Below, one piece after another: positions 42,162-50,912 of a stretch of DNA of 64,000 nucleotides; the first letter of the stretch is position 1; each line of letters opens with the position of its first letter. Source of the stretch: VFMC01 sp040398525. Its GTDB lineage: Bacteria; Actinomycetota; Acidimicrobiia; Acidimicrobiales; Ilumatobacteraceae. Both the position numbers and the translations under genes were made by a program. The stretch covers positions 124,001 through 188,000 of the forward strand of contig JBBATY010000001.1 of the NCBI GenBank assembly GCA_040398525.1, given 5' to 3'. Under the pieces are notes generated by a model. That model searched no databases. It was given only the letters and a program-made list of their open reading frames with translations, and was not told where the DNA came from.

Positions 42162-43141
42162 GCCTTCCCGTGCCCGTGGTCGATCTGTCGGGCGAGGCCT
42201 CGGCGGTCGCCCGGGCCGTGGGCGACGCCTGCGCGGAGGTCGGCTTCCTCCTGATCACGGGCCACGGCGTCGAGCAGGACGTCATCGACACAGCCTGGCG
42301 CGCCGTGCGGTCGTTCTTCGACGAACCGCTCGACACGCGCCTCACCGCCGAGCGGCGCCACCCCGGCGACGCCTACGGCTACATCCCGCTCGCGGTCGAG
42401 TCGCTGAACCGCTCGATGAGCGACGGAGCGACCCCGCCCGACCTGAAGCAGACCTTCAATGCCGGGCCCCACCGGCTGCCGGCCCGCCCGCTGCTCGACG
42501 ACGGCGAGCGGTGGGCCTTCGCCCCCACACCGTGGCCCACGCTCCCGGCCGACTTCCGGCCGGCGCTCGAGGCCTACTTCGACGCGATGCTCGACCTCTC
42601 GGCCCGGCTGATGGGCTGTTTCGCCCGTGCGCTCGGCCTCGACCATCACCACTTCGACGCGTTGATCGACGAGTCACCGAGTGCGCTGCGCGTCATCGAC
42701 TACCCGCATCAGGACCGCCCACCACTTCCCGGACAGCTCCGCGCCGGTGCGCACACCGACTACGGCACCTTGACAGTGCTTCTGCAGGACGATGCCCCTG
42801 GCGGGCTCGAGGTGCTCGACCCGCGCACCGACTCGTGGACGCCGGTCCCGGCGCTGCCGGGCTCGTTCGTGGTGAACCTCGGCGACATGATGTCGCAGTG
42901 GACCAACGATCGCTGGCGCTCGACGCTCCACCGGGTCGTCAACCCGTCGCCGGACCACCTCGGCTCGACGCGTCGCCAGAGCATGGCGTTCTTCCACAAC
43001 GCGAACTACCACGCGGTGGTCGAATGCCTTCCCACATGTCTCGGGCCCGGTGAGCAGCCTCGCCATCCGCCGGTCGAGGCCGGGCCGCACCTGATGGGCA
43101 AGTTCCACCGCACGGTTGGTCGCGATACCGTCGACACATGA
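42158..43141 (+). CDS. 2-oxoglutarate/Fe(II) oxygenase, isopenicillin-N-synthase-like
   Basis: The 327-residue oxygenase has the N-terminal DIOX_N region ('VPVVDLSGEASAVARAVGD', 'GFLLITGHGV') and the catalytic domain with HxD in 'AGAHTDYGTLTVLLQD', distal His in 'RSTLHRVVNP' and the 2-oxoglutarate-binding Arg in 'RRQSMAFFHN'. Substrates for bacterial members include small acids, amino acids and ring compounds. It overlaps the methyltransferase gene upstream and the GH3 gene downstream by 4 nt each, so the three are one translational unit with no obvious common chemistry. Confidence 0.88.
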   Translation: MSLPVPVVDLSGEASAVARAVGDACAEVGFLLITGHGVEQDVIDTAWRAVRSFFDEPLDTRLTAERRHPGDAYGYIPLAVESLNRSMSDGATPPDLKQTFNAGPHRLPARPLLDDGERWAFAPTPWPTLPADFRPALEAYFDAMLDLSARLMGCFARALGLDHHHFDALIDESPSALRVIDYPHQDRPPLPGQLRAGAHTDYGTLTVLLQDDAPGGLEVLDPRTDSWTPVPALPGSFVVNLGDMMSQWTNDRWRSTLHRVVNPSPDHLGSTRRQSMAFFHNANYHAVVECLPTCLGPGEQPRHPPVEAGPHLMGKFHRTVGRDTVDT

Positions 43142-45363
43142 GCACGCCCTTCGAGCACGCTGCTGCGCGCGTCGCGGCGGGCGAGTCCACCGCAGCCGAC
43201 GAGGCCCGGTCGCTCGTGTCGCGGATGACCCTCGACGAGAAGCTCGAGTGCCTCGACGGTGATGTCGACTGCTGGCCCGGGATGGCGGGGCTGATGCGCG
43301 GCAGCTACCACCAACGCACCTTCCCCGCAGCCGTCGTCGCGCGACTCGGCATCCCCGGCCTGCACTTCAGCGACGGGCCGCGGGGCTGCGTCATCGGGCG
43401 CAAGACGGCCTTCCCCGTGAGCATGGCTCGTGGCGCGGCGTGGGACGTCGACCTCGAGCACCGCATCGGCGCAGCCATCGGGGCCGAGCTGCGCGCCGTC
43501 GACGCCACCTACTACGGCGGGGTGTGCGTCAACCTTCTGCGCCACCCCGGCTGGGGCCGGGCACAGGAGACCTATGGCGAGGAGCCCTTCCACGTGGGCG
43601 AGATGGGACGCGCCCTGATGCTCGGCGCCCAGCAGCACGTGATGGCCTGCGTGAAGCACTTCGCGGCCAACTCGATGGAGAACGCCCGGTTCAAGGTCGA
43701 CGTGCACGCCGATGAGCGGGCGCTGCACGAGGTCTACCTGCCCCACTTCCGGCGCATCGTCGAAAGTGGCGTGGCGAGCGTGATGAGCGCCTACAACTCG
43801 CTCAACGGCACGTTCTGCGGCGAGAACCACGAGCTGCTCACCGGAGTGCTGCGCGACGAGTGGGGGTTCGACGGCTTCGTGATCTCGGACTTCATCCACG
43901 GCCTGCGCGACGCGGTTCGCTCGGTGGAAGCCGGTCTTGACGTCGAGATGCCGTTCCGCCAGGCCCGACGCTGGAGGCTGCCCGAGGCGATCGAGCGCGG
44001 CCGGCTCACCGAGGGCACCATCGACGTCTCGGTCGAGCGCACCGTGGCGACCCTGCTGCGCTTCCACCCGATCACGTCGACGCCTGCACCTCAGGATGTC
44101 GTGCTGTCGACCGAGCACCGGGCGCTCGCCCGTGAAGCCGCCACCAAGAGCATCGTGGTGTTGCGCAACGAGGCAGGAGCCCTCCCGCTCGAGCCGATGT
44201 CGCTGCGACGCATCGCCGTGCTCGGCCGCCTCGCCCGGGTGCGCAACCTCGGCGACCGAGGGTCGAGCGATGTGCTGGTGCCCGACTGCGCCACCCCGCT
44301 CGACGGCCTGCGGGCTGCGCTCGAGGGCGTCCAGGTCGACCACGACGACCACGACACGTCGATCGTCGAGGGCGCCGACGCCGTGATCGTGGTGGTCGGC
44401 ACCACCCACCGCGACGAAGGCGAGTACATCGACCCTGCGGCCACCGATCACCTCACCGCAGCCATCTTCCCGCCGATCACCGAGGACGAGCAGGTCGACC
44501 TCGACCTGGCCGCTCCGTCAGACCCGATGGCGCGCGGTGTGGGCGGCGACCGGCGGCGACTCACCCTGTCGGTCGACGACGAGGCCCTCGTCCTGGCCGC
44601 CGCGGCACGCCACCCTCGCACCGTCGTCGTGGTGATGGGGGGCAGCGCCGTGGTGATGGAGCCCTGGCGCCGGGAGGTCGCGGCGATCGTGATGCTGTGG
44701 TACCCGGGCATCGAGGGCGGCCACGCACTCGCCGATGTGCTGCTCGGTGCGGTCAACCCGAGCGGGCGCCTGCCGTTCGCCATCCCCACCGACCAGGCCC
44801 ACCTCGCCCACTGGGACCCCGACGCCGACCACGAGACCTACGACCTGTGGCACGGCCACTGGTTGCTCGCCCGCGACGGCCACGAGCCTGCCTTCCCCTT
44901 CGGTTTCGGCCTGTCGTACACCAGCTTCGAGGTGCAGGCCCTGGCCGTGCGCCTCGCCGAGCCCGACGCCTACGGCTTCGGCGGAGCCACCGCCACCGTC
45001 ACCGTGGCCAACACCGGCCACCGCGACGGGGCCACGGTGGTGCAGGTCTACGGCGGGCTGCCCGAGAGCACCGTCGAGCGGCCCCCACGTCGGCTGATCG
45101 GCTTCCGACGCGTCGAGGTCGCGGCCGAGGCCACACTCACCGTCGATGTCGAGCTCGACCTGCGCCAGCTCGACGTGCGCCAGCACCGTTCGTGGTGGGT
45201 CGAGGGCGGCGACTACCGCATCACTGCGGCACTGCACTCGCTCGACCCCCACGCCGTCGAGGTCGATGTCCACCGGACCGCACACCACCGCGCCGTTCAC
45301 CATCAGTCCGGGCACCATCAGTCCGGGCACCATCAGCCCGGGCACCGGCGGACCTTGCACTGA
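43138..45363 (+). CDS. Glycoside hydrolase family 3 beta-glycosidase
   Basis: The 741-residue enzyme has the GH3 TIM-barrel domain ('LHFSDGPRGCV', 'VKHFAANSMENAR', nucleophile Asp in 'GFDGFVISDFIHG'), the C-terminal alpha/beta sandwich ('IVVLRNEAGALPLEPM', 'LWYPGIEGGHALADVLLG') and a fibronectin-III-like domain ('TVANTGHRDGATVVQVYGG'). It is probably a beta-glucosidase or beta-xylosidase. No signal peptide is present, so it would act on imported oligosaccharides. The last ~25 residues are His-rich and come from a 15-bp tandem repeat. The start overlaps the 2OG oxygenase stop (ATGA). Confidence 0.93.
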   Translation: MSTPFEHAAARVAAGESTAADEARSLVSRMTLDEKLECLDGDVDCWPGMAGLMRGSYHQRTFPAAVVARLGIPGLHFSDGPRGCVIGRKTAFPVSMARGAAWDVDLEHRIGAAIGAELRAVDATYYGGVCVNLLRHPGWGRAQETYGEEPFHVGEMGRALMLGAQQHVMACVKHFAANSMENARFKVDVHADERALHEVYLPHFRRIVESGVASVMSAYNSLNGTFCGENHELLTGVLRDEWGFDGFVISDFIHGLRDAVRSVEAGLDVEMPFRQARRWRLPEAIERGRLTEGTIDVSVERTVATLLRFHPITSTPAPQDVVLSTEHRALAREAATKSIVVLRNEAGALPLEPMSLRRIAVLGRLARVRNLGDRGSSDVLVPDCATPLDGLRAALEGVQVDHDDHDTSIVEGADAVIVVVGTTHRDEGEYIDPAATDHLTAAIFPPITEDEQVDLDLAAPSDPMARGVGGDRRRLTLSVDDEALVLAAAARHPRTVVVVMGGSAVVMEPWRREVAAIVMLWYPGIEGGHALADVLLGAVNPSGRLPFAIPTDQAHLAHWDPDADHETYDLWHGHWLLARDGHEPAFPFGFGLSYTSFEVQALAVRLAEPDAYGFGGATATVTVANTGHRDGATVVQVYGGLPESTVERPPRRLIGFRRVEVAAEATLTVDVELDLRQLDVRQHRSWWVEGGDYRITAALHSLDPHAVEVDVHRTAHHRAVHHQSGHHQSGHHQPGHRRTLH
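45298..45342 (+). repeat. 15-bp tandem repeat encoding a His-rich tail
   Basis: CACCATCAGTCCGGG occurs three times in a row (one base differs in the third copy), encoding HHQSG, HHQSG and HHQPG at the end of the GH3 protein. The repeat keeps the reading frame, so copy number can vary without truncation. The tail could bind metal ions or be neutral slippage. Confidence 0.85.
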
Positions 45364-45384
45364 GCACGGCACCGGTCTGGCGTT

Positions 45385-45396
45385 TACGCTCGCGCC
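45385..45396 (+). promoter_or_regulatory. Leaderless -10 of the VOC protein gene
   Basis: TACGCT at 45385-45390 lies 6 nt before the ATG at 45397. It suggests that the VOC-mycothione reductase genes have their own transcript. Confidence 0.5.
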
Positions 45397-46074
45397 ATGG
45401 CACTGCACCCCAACGGAATCAACCACTTGGCGATCGCCACCCGCGACATCAAGGGGCAGATCGAGTTCTTCACCGACGTCCTCGGGGGCGAGCTGAAGGC
45501 CCTGTACTGGATGCACGGGGTGCCCAACACCTTCCACGCCTTCGTCGAGCTCAGCGCGACGTGCTGCATCGCGTTCCAACAGCACCCGGACAACCCCGCC
45601 GAGGTGCAGGTGGGCATCACCCACCCCGGCAACTCGGGAGGTCAGGTGACGGCAGGCACCATGCAACACCTCGCGCTCAACATCGACACGCTCGACGAGA
45701 TGTACGCCCTGCGCGACCGGATCCGCTCGCGCGGCGTGCCGGTGATGGGGCCGATGGACCACGGGATGTGCCAGAGCATGTACTTCGCCGGCCCCGAGGG
45801 CTTGGCGCTCGAGATCTGCTGCGGGGGCGCCATCGACGCTCGCGCCTGGATCGACCCCGAGGTGCAGGCCCTCGCCGGCATCAGCGACGACGAGCTGGCG
45901 CGCTACAAGCAACCGCTCGACTACCTCCGCCCCGACGCACCCGTCCCGCAGCCTGCGCTCGACGGGCCCGGCCCACATCTGATCTACCCGGCGCCGATCT
46001 ACCAGCACCTGATGTCGACCCCCGACGAGGTGATGTGGCACGCCGTCGAGTCGCGCCCGCCGGTCGAGGTCTGA
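45397..46074 (+). CDS. VOC-superfamily (glyoxalase/bleomycin resistance/dioxygenase) protein
   Basis: The 225-residue protein has one VOC domain: 'GINHLAIATRDIKGQIEFFT' (first metal His), 'TMQHLALNIDTLDEMYAL' and 'QSMYFAGPEGLALEICCGG' (Glu ligand near the end of the fold). The last ~80 residues are an extension without recognised motifs. The family includes glyoxalases, epimerases and thiol transferases. The next gene, 1 nt downstream, encodes a mycothione-reductase-like protein, so a mycothiol-dependent reaction is conceivable. I cannot assign a substrate. Confidence 0.75.
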   Translation: MALHPNGINHLAIATRDIKGQIEFFTDVLGGELKALYWMHGVPNTFHAFVELSATCCIAFQQHPDNPAEVQVGITHPGNSGGQVTAGTMQHLALNIDTLDEMYALRDRIRSRGVPVMGPMDHGMCQSMYFAGPEGLALEICCGGAIDARAWIDPEVQALAGISDDELARYKQPLDYLRPDAPVPQPALDGPGPHLIYPAPIYQHLMSTPDEVMWHAVESRPPVEV

Positions 46075-46075
46075 C

Positions 46076-47461
46076 GTGACCACCACCCACGAGCAGTACG
46101 ACCTGGTCATCATCGGCACGGGCAGTGGCAACTCGCTCATCGGCCCCGAGCTCGACAACTGGCGCATCGCCATCGTCGAAGAGGGTGTCTTCGGCGGCAC
46201 CTGTCTGAACCGCGGCTGCATCCCCACGAAGATGTTCGTCCACGCCGCCGACGTGGTGCAGTCCGTGCTGCACGCGAGCACCTACGGCGTCGACGCCTCG
46301 CTCGACGGTGTCCGCTGGCGCGACATCCGCGACCGGGTGTTCGGCCGGATCGACCCCATCGCCTCCGGTGGTGAGCGCTACCGGCGCCACGACTGCCCGA
46401 ACGTCACCGTGCACGCCGGGCGAGGACACTTCGTCGGACCGCGCCAGGTCGCCGTCACCGGGCCGTCCGGAACCACGACCATCGAGGGCCGGCAGGTGGT
46501 GGTGGCGACGGGAGCCCGCCCGCTCATCCCCGACATCCCCGGCCTGGCCGAGACCGGCTACTTCACGAGCGACGACATCATGCGTGTCGACGAGGTCCCC
46601 GAGCACCTGATCGTGCTGGGCGCCGGCTTCGTCGCCTGCGAGCTCGCCCACGTGTTCGGCGCGTTCGGCTCGCGGGTCACGATCATCCACCGCGGCATGA
46701 GCCTGCTGCGCGCCGAGGACCACGACGTGTCGGCAGCGATCACCCGGGCCTTCGATGCCCGCTTCGACCTGCGCCTCGGCTGTCAGCCGCACCACGTCGA
46801 GCGCACGGCCGGTGGCGTCGCCGTGCACCTCGACGACGGCACTGTCGTCGAGGGCGACGCGATCCTGGTGGCGACCGGGCGGATCCCGAACTCCGACACC
46901 GTCGACGCCGCGGCGGGTGGTCTCGCCACCCATCCCGACGGCCGCATCGTCGTCGACTCGACCGGCGCCACCAGCGTGCCGGGAGTCTGGGCCCTCGGAG
47001 ACGTGTCGTCACCCCACATGCTCAAGCACGTGGCCAACCACGAGACCCGGGTCGTGGCGCACAACCTGGTGCACCCGGACCAGCCGCGCCACATCGACCA
47101 CCGCTTCGTCCCCCACGCAGTGTTCTCCAACCCGCAGATCGCCGCGGTCGGGATGACCGAGATGGAGGCCCGCGCCGCCGGGGTCGACGTGATGGTGAAG
47201 GTGCAGCGCTACGGCGACGTCGCCTACGGATGGGCCCTCGAGGACACCACCAGCTTCTGCAAGCTGATCGCCGATCGCAGCACACGGCGGTTGGTCGGCG
47301 CCCACCTCATCGGACCCCACGCCTCGAGCCTGATCCAGCAGCTCATCCAGGGGATGTGCGCCGAGCAGACCATCGACGAGATGGCGCGCGCGCAGTACTA
47401 CATCCACCCTGCGCTGCCCGAGGTCGTCGAGAACGCCTTGCTCGGATTCCCCGAGGCCTGA
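46076..47461 (+). CDS. mtr: Mycothione reductase-like pyridine nucleotide-disulfide oxidoreductase
   Basis: The 461-residue flavoprotein has the FAD site 'YDLVIIGTGSGNSLIGPEL', the redox-active disulfide 'GGTCLNRGCIPTKMFVHAAD', the NADPH fold 'LIVLGAGFVACELAHVFGAF', 'VWALGDVSSPHMLKHVANHE' and the C-terminal active-site base 'IHPALPEVVENALLGF' (His-Glu pair). 'GTGSGNS' and 'KMFVHAADV' are typical of mycothione reductase rather than lipoamide dehydrogenase or glutathione reductase. It would keep mycothiol reduced. The GTG start lies 1 nt after the VOC gene stop. Confidence 0.85.
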   Translation: MTTTHEQYDLVIIGTGSGNSLIGPELDNWRIAIVEEGVFGGTCLNRGCIPTKMFVHAADVVQSVLHASTYGVDASLDGVRWRDIRDRVFGRIDPIASGGERYRRHDCPNVTVHAGRGHFVGPRQVAVTGPSGTTTIEGRQVVVATGARPLIPDIPGLAETGYFTSDDIMRVDEVPEHLIVLGAGFVACELAHVFGAFGSRVTIIHRGMSLLRAEDHDVSAAITRAFDARFDLRLGCQPHHVERTAGGVAVHLDDGTVVEGDAILVATGRIPNSDTVDAAAGGLATHPDGRIVVDSTGATSVPGVWALGDVSSPHMLKHVANHETRVVAHNLVHPDQPRHIDHRFVPHAVFSNPQIAAVGMTEMEARAAGVDVMVKVQRYGDVAYGWALEDTTSFCKLIADRSTRRLVGAHLIGPHASSLIQQLIQGMCAEQTIDEMARAQYYIHPALPEVVENALLGFPEA

Positions 47462-47480
47462 CCGGCTACGGTCGACGGCC

Positions 47481-48698
47481 GTGCCGTCAGCTTTCCTCCA
47501 CCCGTTCGCGAAGCCCACCCGGGAGCAGTTCGTCCGCATCGTCAAGGGTCGAGGCGCACTGGTGTGGGACGCCGACGGCAACGAGCTCGTCGACGGCATG
47601 GCCAGCCTCTGGTACTGCGCGGTGGGCCACGGCCGCAGCGAGATCGCCGACGCAGTCGCCGCCCAGATGCGCGAGCTCGCGGCCTACAGCTGCTTCGACC
47701 CGTTCACCAACGGCCCTGCCGAAGAGCTCGCCGAGGTGCTGCAGGGCATCGCCCCGATGGCCGACAGCCGGATCTTCCTCTGCGGCTCGGGCTCCGAGGC
47801 CATCGACACGGCGATGAAGCTCGCCCGGCTCGCCCACGTGTTGGCCGGGCACCCGGAGCGGTCGCTGATCGTCAGCCGCACCCGCGGCTACCACGGCACC
47901 GCCTACGGCGGCACGAGCGCCCAGGGCATCGCCCCCAATCGGCAGCACTTCGGCCCGTACGTCGAGCAGGTCCTCCAGGTGCCCGCCGACGACATCGAGG
48001 CGCTCGCCTCGGTCCTGGCCGACAACGCCGCGACGGTCGCCGCGGTGCTCGTCGAGCCGGTGCAGGGTGCCGGCGGCATCTACCCACCCGAGGAGGGGTA
48101 CCTCGAGTCGGTCCGTCGGCTGTGCGACCAGTACGGGGCCTACCTCATCTTCGACGAGGTGATCAGCGGGTACGGCCGACTCGGCCACTGGTTCGCAGCG
48201 CACCGCTTCGGCGTTCGGCCCGACCTGGTCACCTTCGCGAAGGCGGTCACCTCGGGTTACCAGCCGCTCGGTGGCGTCTTCGTCGGCCCTGCGGTGCGCA
48301 GCCCACTCGAGGCCGACCCGGAGTTCTTCCTGCGGCACGGCTTCACCTACTCCGGACATCCGTCGGCATGCGTCGCAGGTCTCGCCAACATCGAGATCAT
48401 CCGCCGCGAAGGCCTGGTCGAGCGTGCGCTGCACGTCGGCAGCCGCCTCGCGGACGGGTTGCGCTCGCTGGCCGCCGACGGGATCATCGACCACACCCGT
48501 GGCGATGGCGCGATGTGGGCGGCCGGCCTGCGCCCCGACCAGCAGGCGATGGCGCTGCGCGACGAGATGCTCCGACGTGGGGTGATCACGCGGGCGATCA
48601 ATGCCGACACGCTGACGTTCTGCCCGCCGCTGGTGATCACCGACGAGCAGGTCGACCGCATCGTCGACACGCTCGCTGCCGTCGCTTCTGGCGGCTGA
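47481..48698 (+). CDS. Class III PLP-dependent aminotransferase (omega-transaminase type)
   Basis: The 405-residue protein has the fold-type I, class III features: 'GNELVDGMASLWYCAVGHG', 'LCGSGSEAIDTAMKLAR' for cofactor phosphate, 'LIFDEVISGYGRLGHWFAA' with the Asp that contacts the PLP ring, and Lys in 'LVTFAKAVTSGYQPLGGV'. It probably moves an omega-amino group (beta-alanine, GABA or an amine) to pyruvate or 2-oxoglutarate. The GTG start at 47481 lies 19 nt after mtr; TACGGT is 8 nt upstream. The specific substrate is unknown. Confidence 0.9.
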   Translation: MPSAFLHPFAKPTREQFVRIVKGRGALVWDADGNELVDGMASLWYCAVGHGRSEIADAVAAQMRELAAYSCFDPFTNGPAEELAEVLQGIAPMADSRIFLCGSGSEAIDTAMKLARLAHVLAGHPERSLIVSRTRGYHGTAYGGTSAQGIAPNRQHFGPYVEQVLQVPADDIEALASVLADNAATVAAVLVEPVQGAGGIYPPEEGYLESVRRLCDQYGAYLIFDEVISGYGRLGHWFAAHRFGVRPDLVTFAKAVTSGYQPLGGVFVGPAVRSPLEADPEFFLRHGFTYSGHPSACVAGLANIEIIRREGLVERALHVGSRLADGLRSLAADGIIDHTRGDGAMWAAGLRPDQQAMALRDEMLRRGVITRAINADTLTFCPPLVITDEQVDRIVDTLAAVASGG

Positions 48699-48760
48699 CC
48701 GCCGACTCGCCACGTCCGCCCGCTGGCACCGCGAGCACCGACGTGCGCGAGCATGGGCCC

Positions 48761-49981
48761 ATGGCCGCTCCGGTGTTCAACCCCTTCGATCCGGCGTTCC
48801 GTGCCGACCCGTACCCGTTCTACGCAGCGCTGCGCGAGCACGATCCGGTGCATGTCACCGGGCTCGGGATGACGGTGCTCACCCGGTACGACGACGTCGC
48901 CCGCACCCTGCGCGGCGCCGAGTTCGCTCGCGACGTCGAGGAGCACGCGGCGCCGCCCACCGATCCGGTGCGGCTCGCCCGCCGCGACGCACTGCGCAAG
49001 CGCCGCGAGGAGGGCCAGGCCGCCAAGACGATCCTCAACCTCGACCCCCCGGACCACACACGGTTGCGGCGGCTCGTCACTCTGGCGTTCACCCCGTCGG
49101 CCATCGAGCGCCTGCGGCCGCGCGTGCAGCAGCTGGTCGACGACGTGCTCGACCGCGCCGCTGAGCGGGGCTCGATCGAGCTGGTCGACGAGCTCGCCTT
49201 CCCGGTGCCGTTCCAGGTGATCTCCGATCTGCTCGATCTGCCGGTCGACCGGTCCGACGAGATCCGCGACTGGTCGCAGGCCCTCACCCTGGCGCTCGAG
49301 CCGACCGCCAGCGACACCGACCTCGCCGCCGCCGACATGGCAGGCCGCGAGCTCGGGCTGTACCTCGCCGATGTCATCGAGCACCGGCGACGCCACCTCG
49401 GCGACGATGTGCTTTCGGCGCTCATCCAGGCCGAGGCCGAGGGCGACCGCCTGTCGCCGGTCGAGCTGCGCTCGTTCGTCGTCCTGCTCTACGTGGCCGG
49501 CCACGAGACCACGGTGAACCTGATCGGCAACGGCATGCTCGCCCTGCTGCGCAACCCGGACCAGCTGCGTCGCTGGCAGGACGACCCCTCGCTCGACACC
49601 TCCGCCATCGACGAGTTGCTCCGCTTCGACGGGCCCGTGCAGCACACCGTGCGCATCCCCCTCGTCGACGTCACCTACGGCGACATCACCGTCGCCAAGG
49701 GCTCCACCGTGCTCACCGTCCTCGGTGCCGCCAGCCACGACCCGGCGGTGTTCGACGACCCGGACACACTGCGGCTCGACCGGCCCAACGCCAACCGCCA
49801 CATGGGCTTCGCCTCAGGCGTCCACTACTGCCTCGGGGCCTCGCTCGCGAAGCTCGAGGCCCAGGTGGCGATCACCTCACTGATCCGCCGCTTCCCCCGG
49901 CTCGAGCAGGCCGGCGACCCGCGCTGGCGCGACCGGCTCACCATCCGGGGCGTCGAGCACCTGCCCATCTCGCTCGGCTGA
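48761..49981 (+). CDS. Cytochrome P450
   Basis: The 406-residue soluble bacterial P450 has the I-helix 'LYVAGHETTVNLIGNGM', the K-helix ExxR 'DELLRFDGPVQHTVR' and the heme loop 'MGFASGVHYCLGASLAKLE' with the Cys ligand. It needs separate ferredoxin and reductase partners, and none are adjacent. Its length and motifs resemble class I actinobacterial P450s acting on terpenoids, steroids or polyketides. The ATG at 48761 gives the standard N-terminus 'FNPFDPAFRADPYPFYAAL'. Only a weak promoter candidate lies in the 62-bp gap upstream. Confidence 0.93.
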   Translation: MAAPVFNPFDPAFRADPYPFYAALREHDPVHVTGLGMTVLTRYDDVARTLRGAEFARDVEEHAAPPTDPVRLARRDALRKRREEGQAAKTILNLDPPDHTRLRRLVTLAFTPSAIERLRPRVQQLVDDVLDRAAERGSIELVDELAFPVPFQVISDLLDLPVDRSDEIRDWSQALTLALEPTASDTDLAAADMAGRELGLYLADVIEHRRRHLGDDVLSALIQAEAEGDRLSPVELRSFVVLLYVAGHETTVNLIGNGMLALLRNPDQLRRWQDDPSLDTSAIDELLRFDGPVQHTVRIPLVDVTYGDITVAKGSTVLTVLGAASHDPAVFDDPDTLRLDRPNANRHMGFASGVHYCLGASLAKLEAQVAITSLIRRFPRLEQAGDPRWRDRLTIRGVEHLPISLG

Positions 49982-50004
49982 CCGGACCGAGCCCGCCCAC
50001 CCGC

Positions 50005-50877
50005 TCAGGGGTTGGCGAGCAGGTGGATCAGGCTGCTCGTGTCCCAGCGCCGGCCGCCGCGGTCGATCACCTGTTGGTAGAACTGGTCGACGAGCGCCGT
50101 CACCGGCAAGCGGGCACCGTTGCGATCGGCTTCGCGCATGACGATGTCGAGGTCCTTGCGCATCCACTCGACGGCGAAGCCGAACTCGAACTCGCCGCGC
50201 GCCATCGTTCGGCCGCGGTTCTCCATCTGCCAGCTCTGAGCGGCTCCGTAGCGGATCACGTCGATCACCGAATCCGGGTCGAGCCCAGCCTTCATCGCGA
50301 AGTTGATCCCCTCGGCGAGGCCCTGCACCACCCCGGCGATGCAGATCTGGTTGACCATCTTGGTGAGCTGGCCCGAGCCTGCACCGCCCATCAGCGAGAT
50401 GGCCTTGGCATAGGCCGACATCACCGGGACGGCGAGCTGGTAGAAGGCCTCGTCGTCGCTGCCGCACATGATCGTGAGCTGTCCGTTCTCGGCACCGGCC
50501 TGGCCGCCCGACACCGGGGCGTCGACGAAGCCCACCCCGGTCTCGGCACAGGCGTCGGCCAGCTGCCGGGCGACGACGGCCGACGCGGTGGTGTGGTCGA
50601 CCAGCACGGCGCCAGCCTCGACCCCCGCCAGCACACCGTCGGGACCGAACACCACCTCGCGCACGTCGTTGTCGTTGCCGACGCACAAGAAGACGAACTC
50701 GGCGCCCTCGGCAGCTTCGCGAGGTGTAGGGGCGGCGCGGTTGCCGTAGAGCGCGACCCAGGCGAGGGCCTTCTCCGGCGTGCGGTTGTAGACGGTGACG
50801 TGATGGCCGGCAGAGGCGAGGTGGCGGGCCATCGGCGCGCCCATCACGCCGAGGCCGATGAAAGCAACAGAACTCAT
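50005..50877 (-). CDS. Beta-hydroxyacid dehydrogenase (3-hydroxyisobutyrate / tartronate semialdehyde reductase family)
   Basis: The 290-residue protein has the N-terminal NAD(P) site 'MSSVAFIGLGVMGAPMARHL', the substrate signature 'FVDAPVSGGQAGAENGQLT' and the catalytic Lys in 'GSGQLTKMVNQICIAGVVQG'. It oxidises or reduces a 3-hydroxy acid such as 3-hydroxyisobutyrate or tartronate semialdehyde. The ATG at 50877 is 35 bp after the ClC gene, with AAGACT 6 nt before the start as a weak -10. The exact substrate cannot be read from the motifs. Confidence 0.9.
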   Translation of the reverse strand: MSSVAFIGLGVMGAPMARHLASAGHHVTVYNRTPEKALAWVALYGNRAAPTPREAAEGAEFVFLCVGNDNDVREVVFGPDGVLAGVEAGAVLVDHTTASAVVARQLADACAETGVGFVDAPVSGGQAGAENGQLTIMCGSDDEAFYQLAVPVMSAYAKAISLMGGAGSGQLTKMVNQICIAGVVQGLAEGINFAMKAGLDPDSVIDVIRYGAAQSWQMENRGRTMARGEFEFGFAVEWMRKDLDIVMREADRNGARLPVTALVDQFYQQVIDRGGRRWDTSSLIHLLANP

Positions 50878-50912
50878 GGGCACAGTCTTGCCGACCAGGA
50901 GGGCGGATTCGG

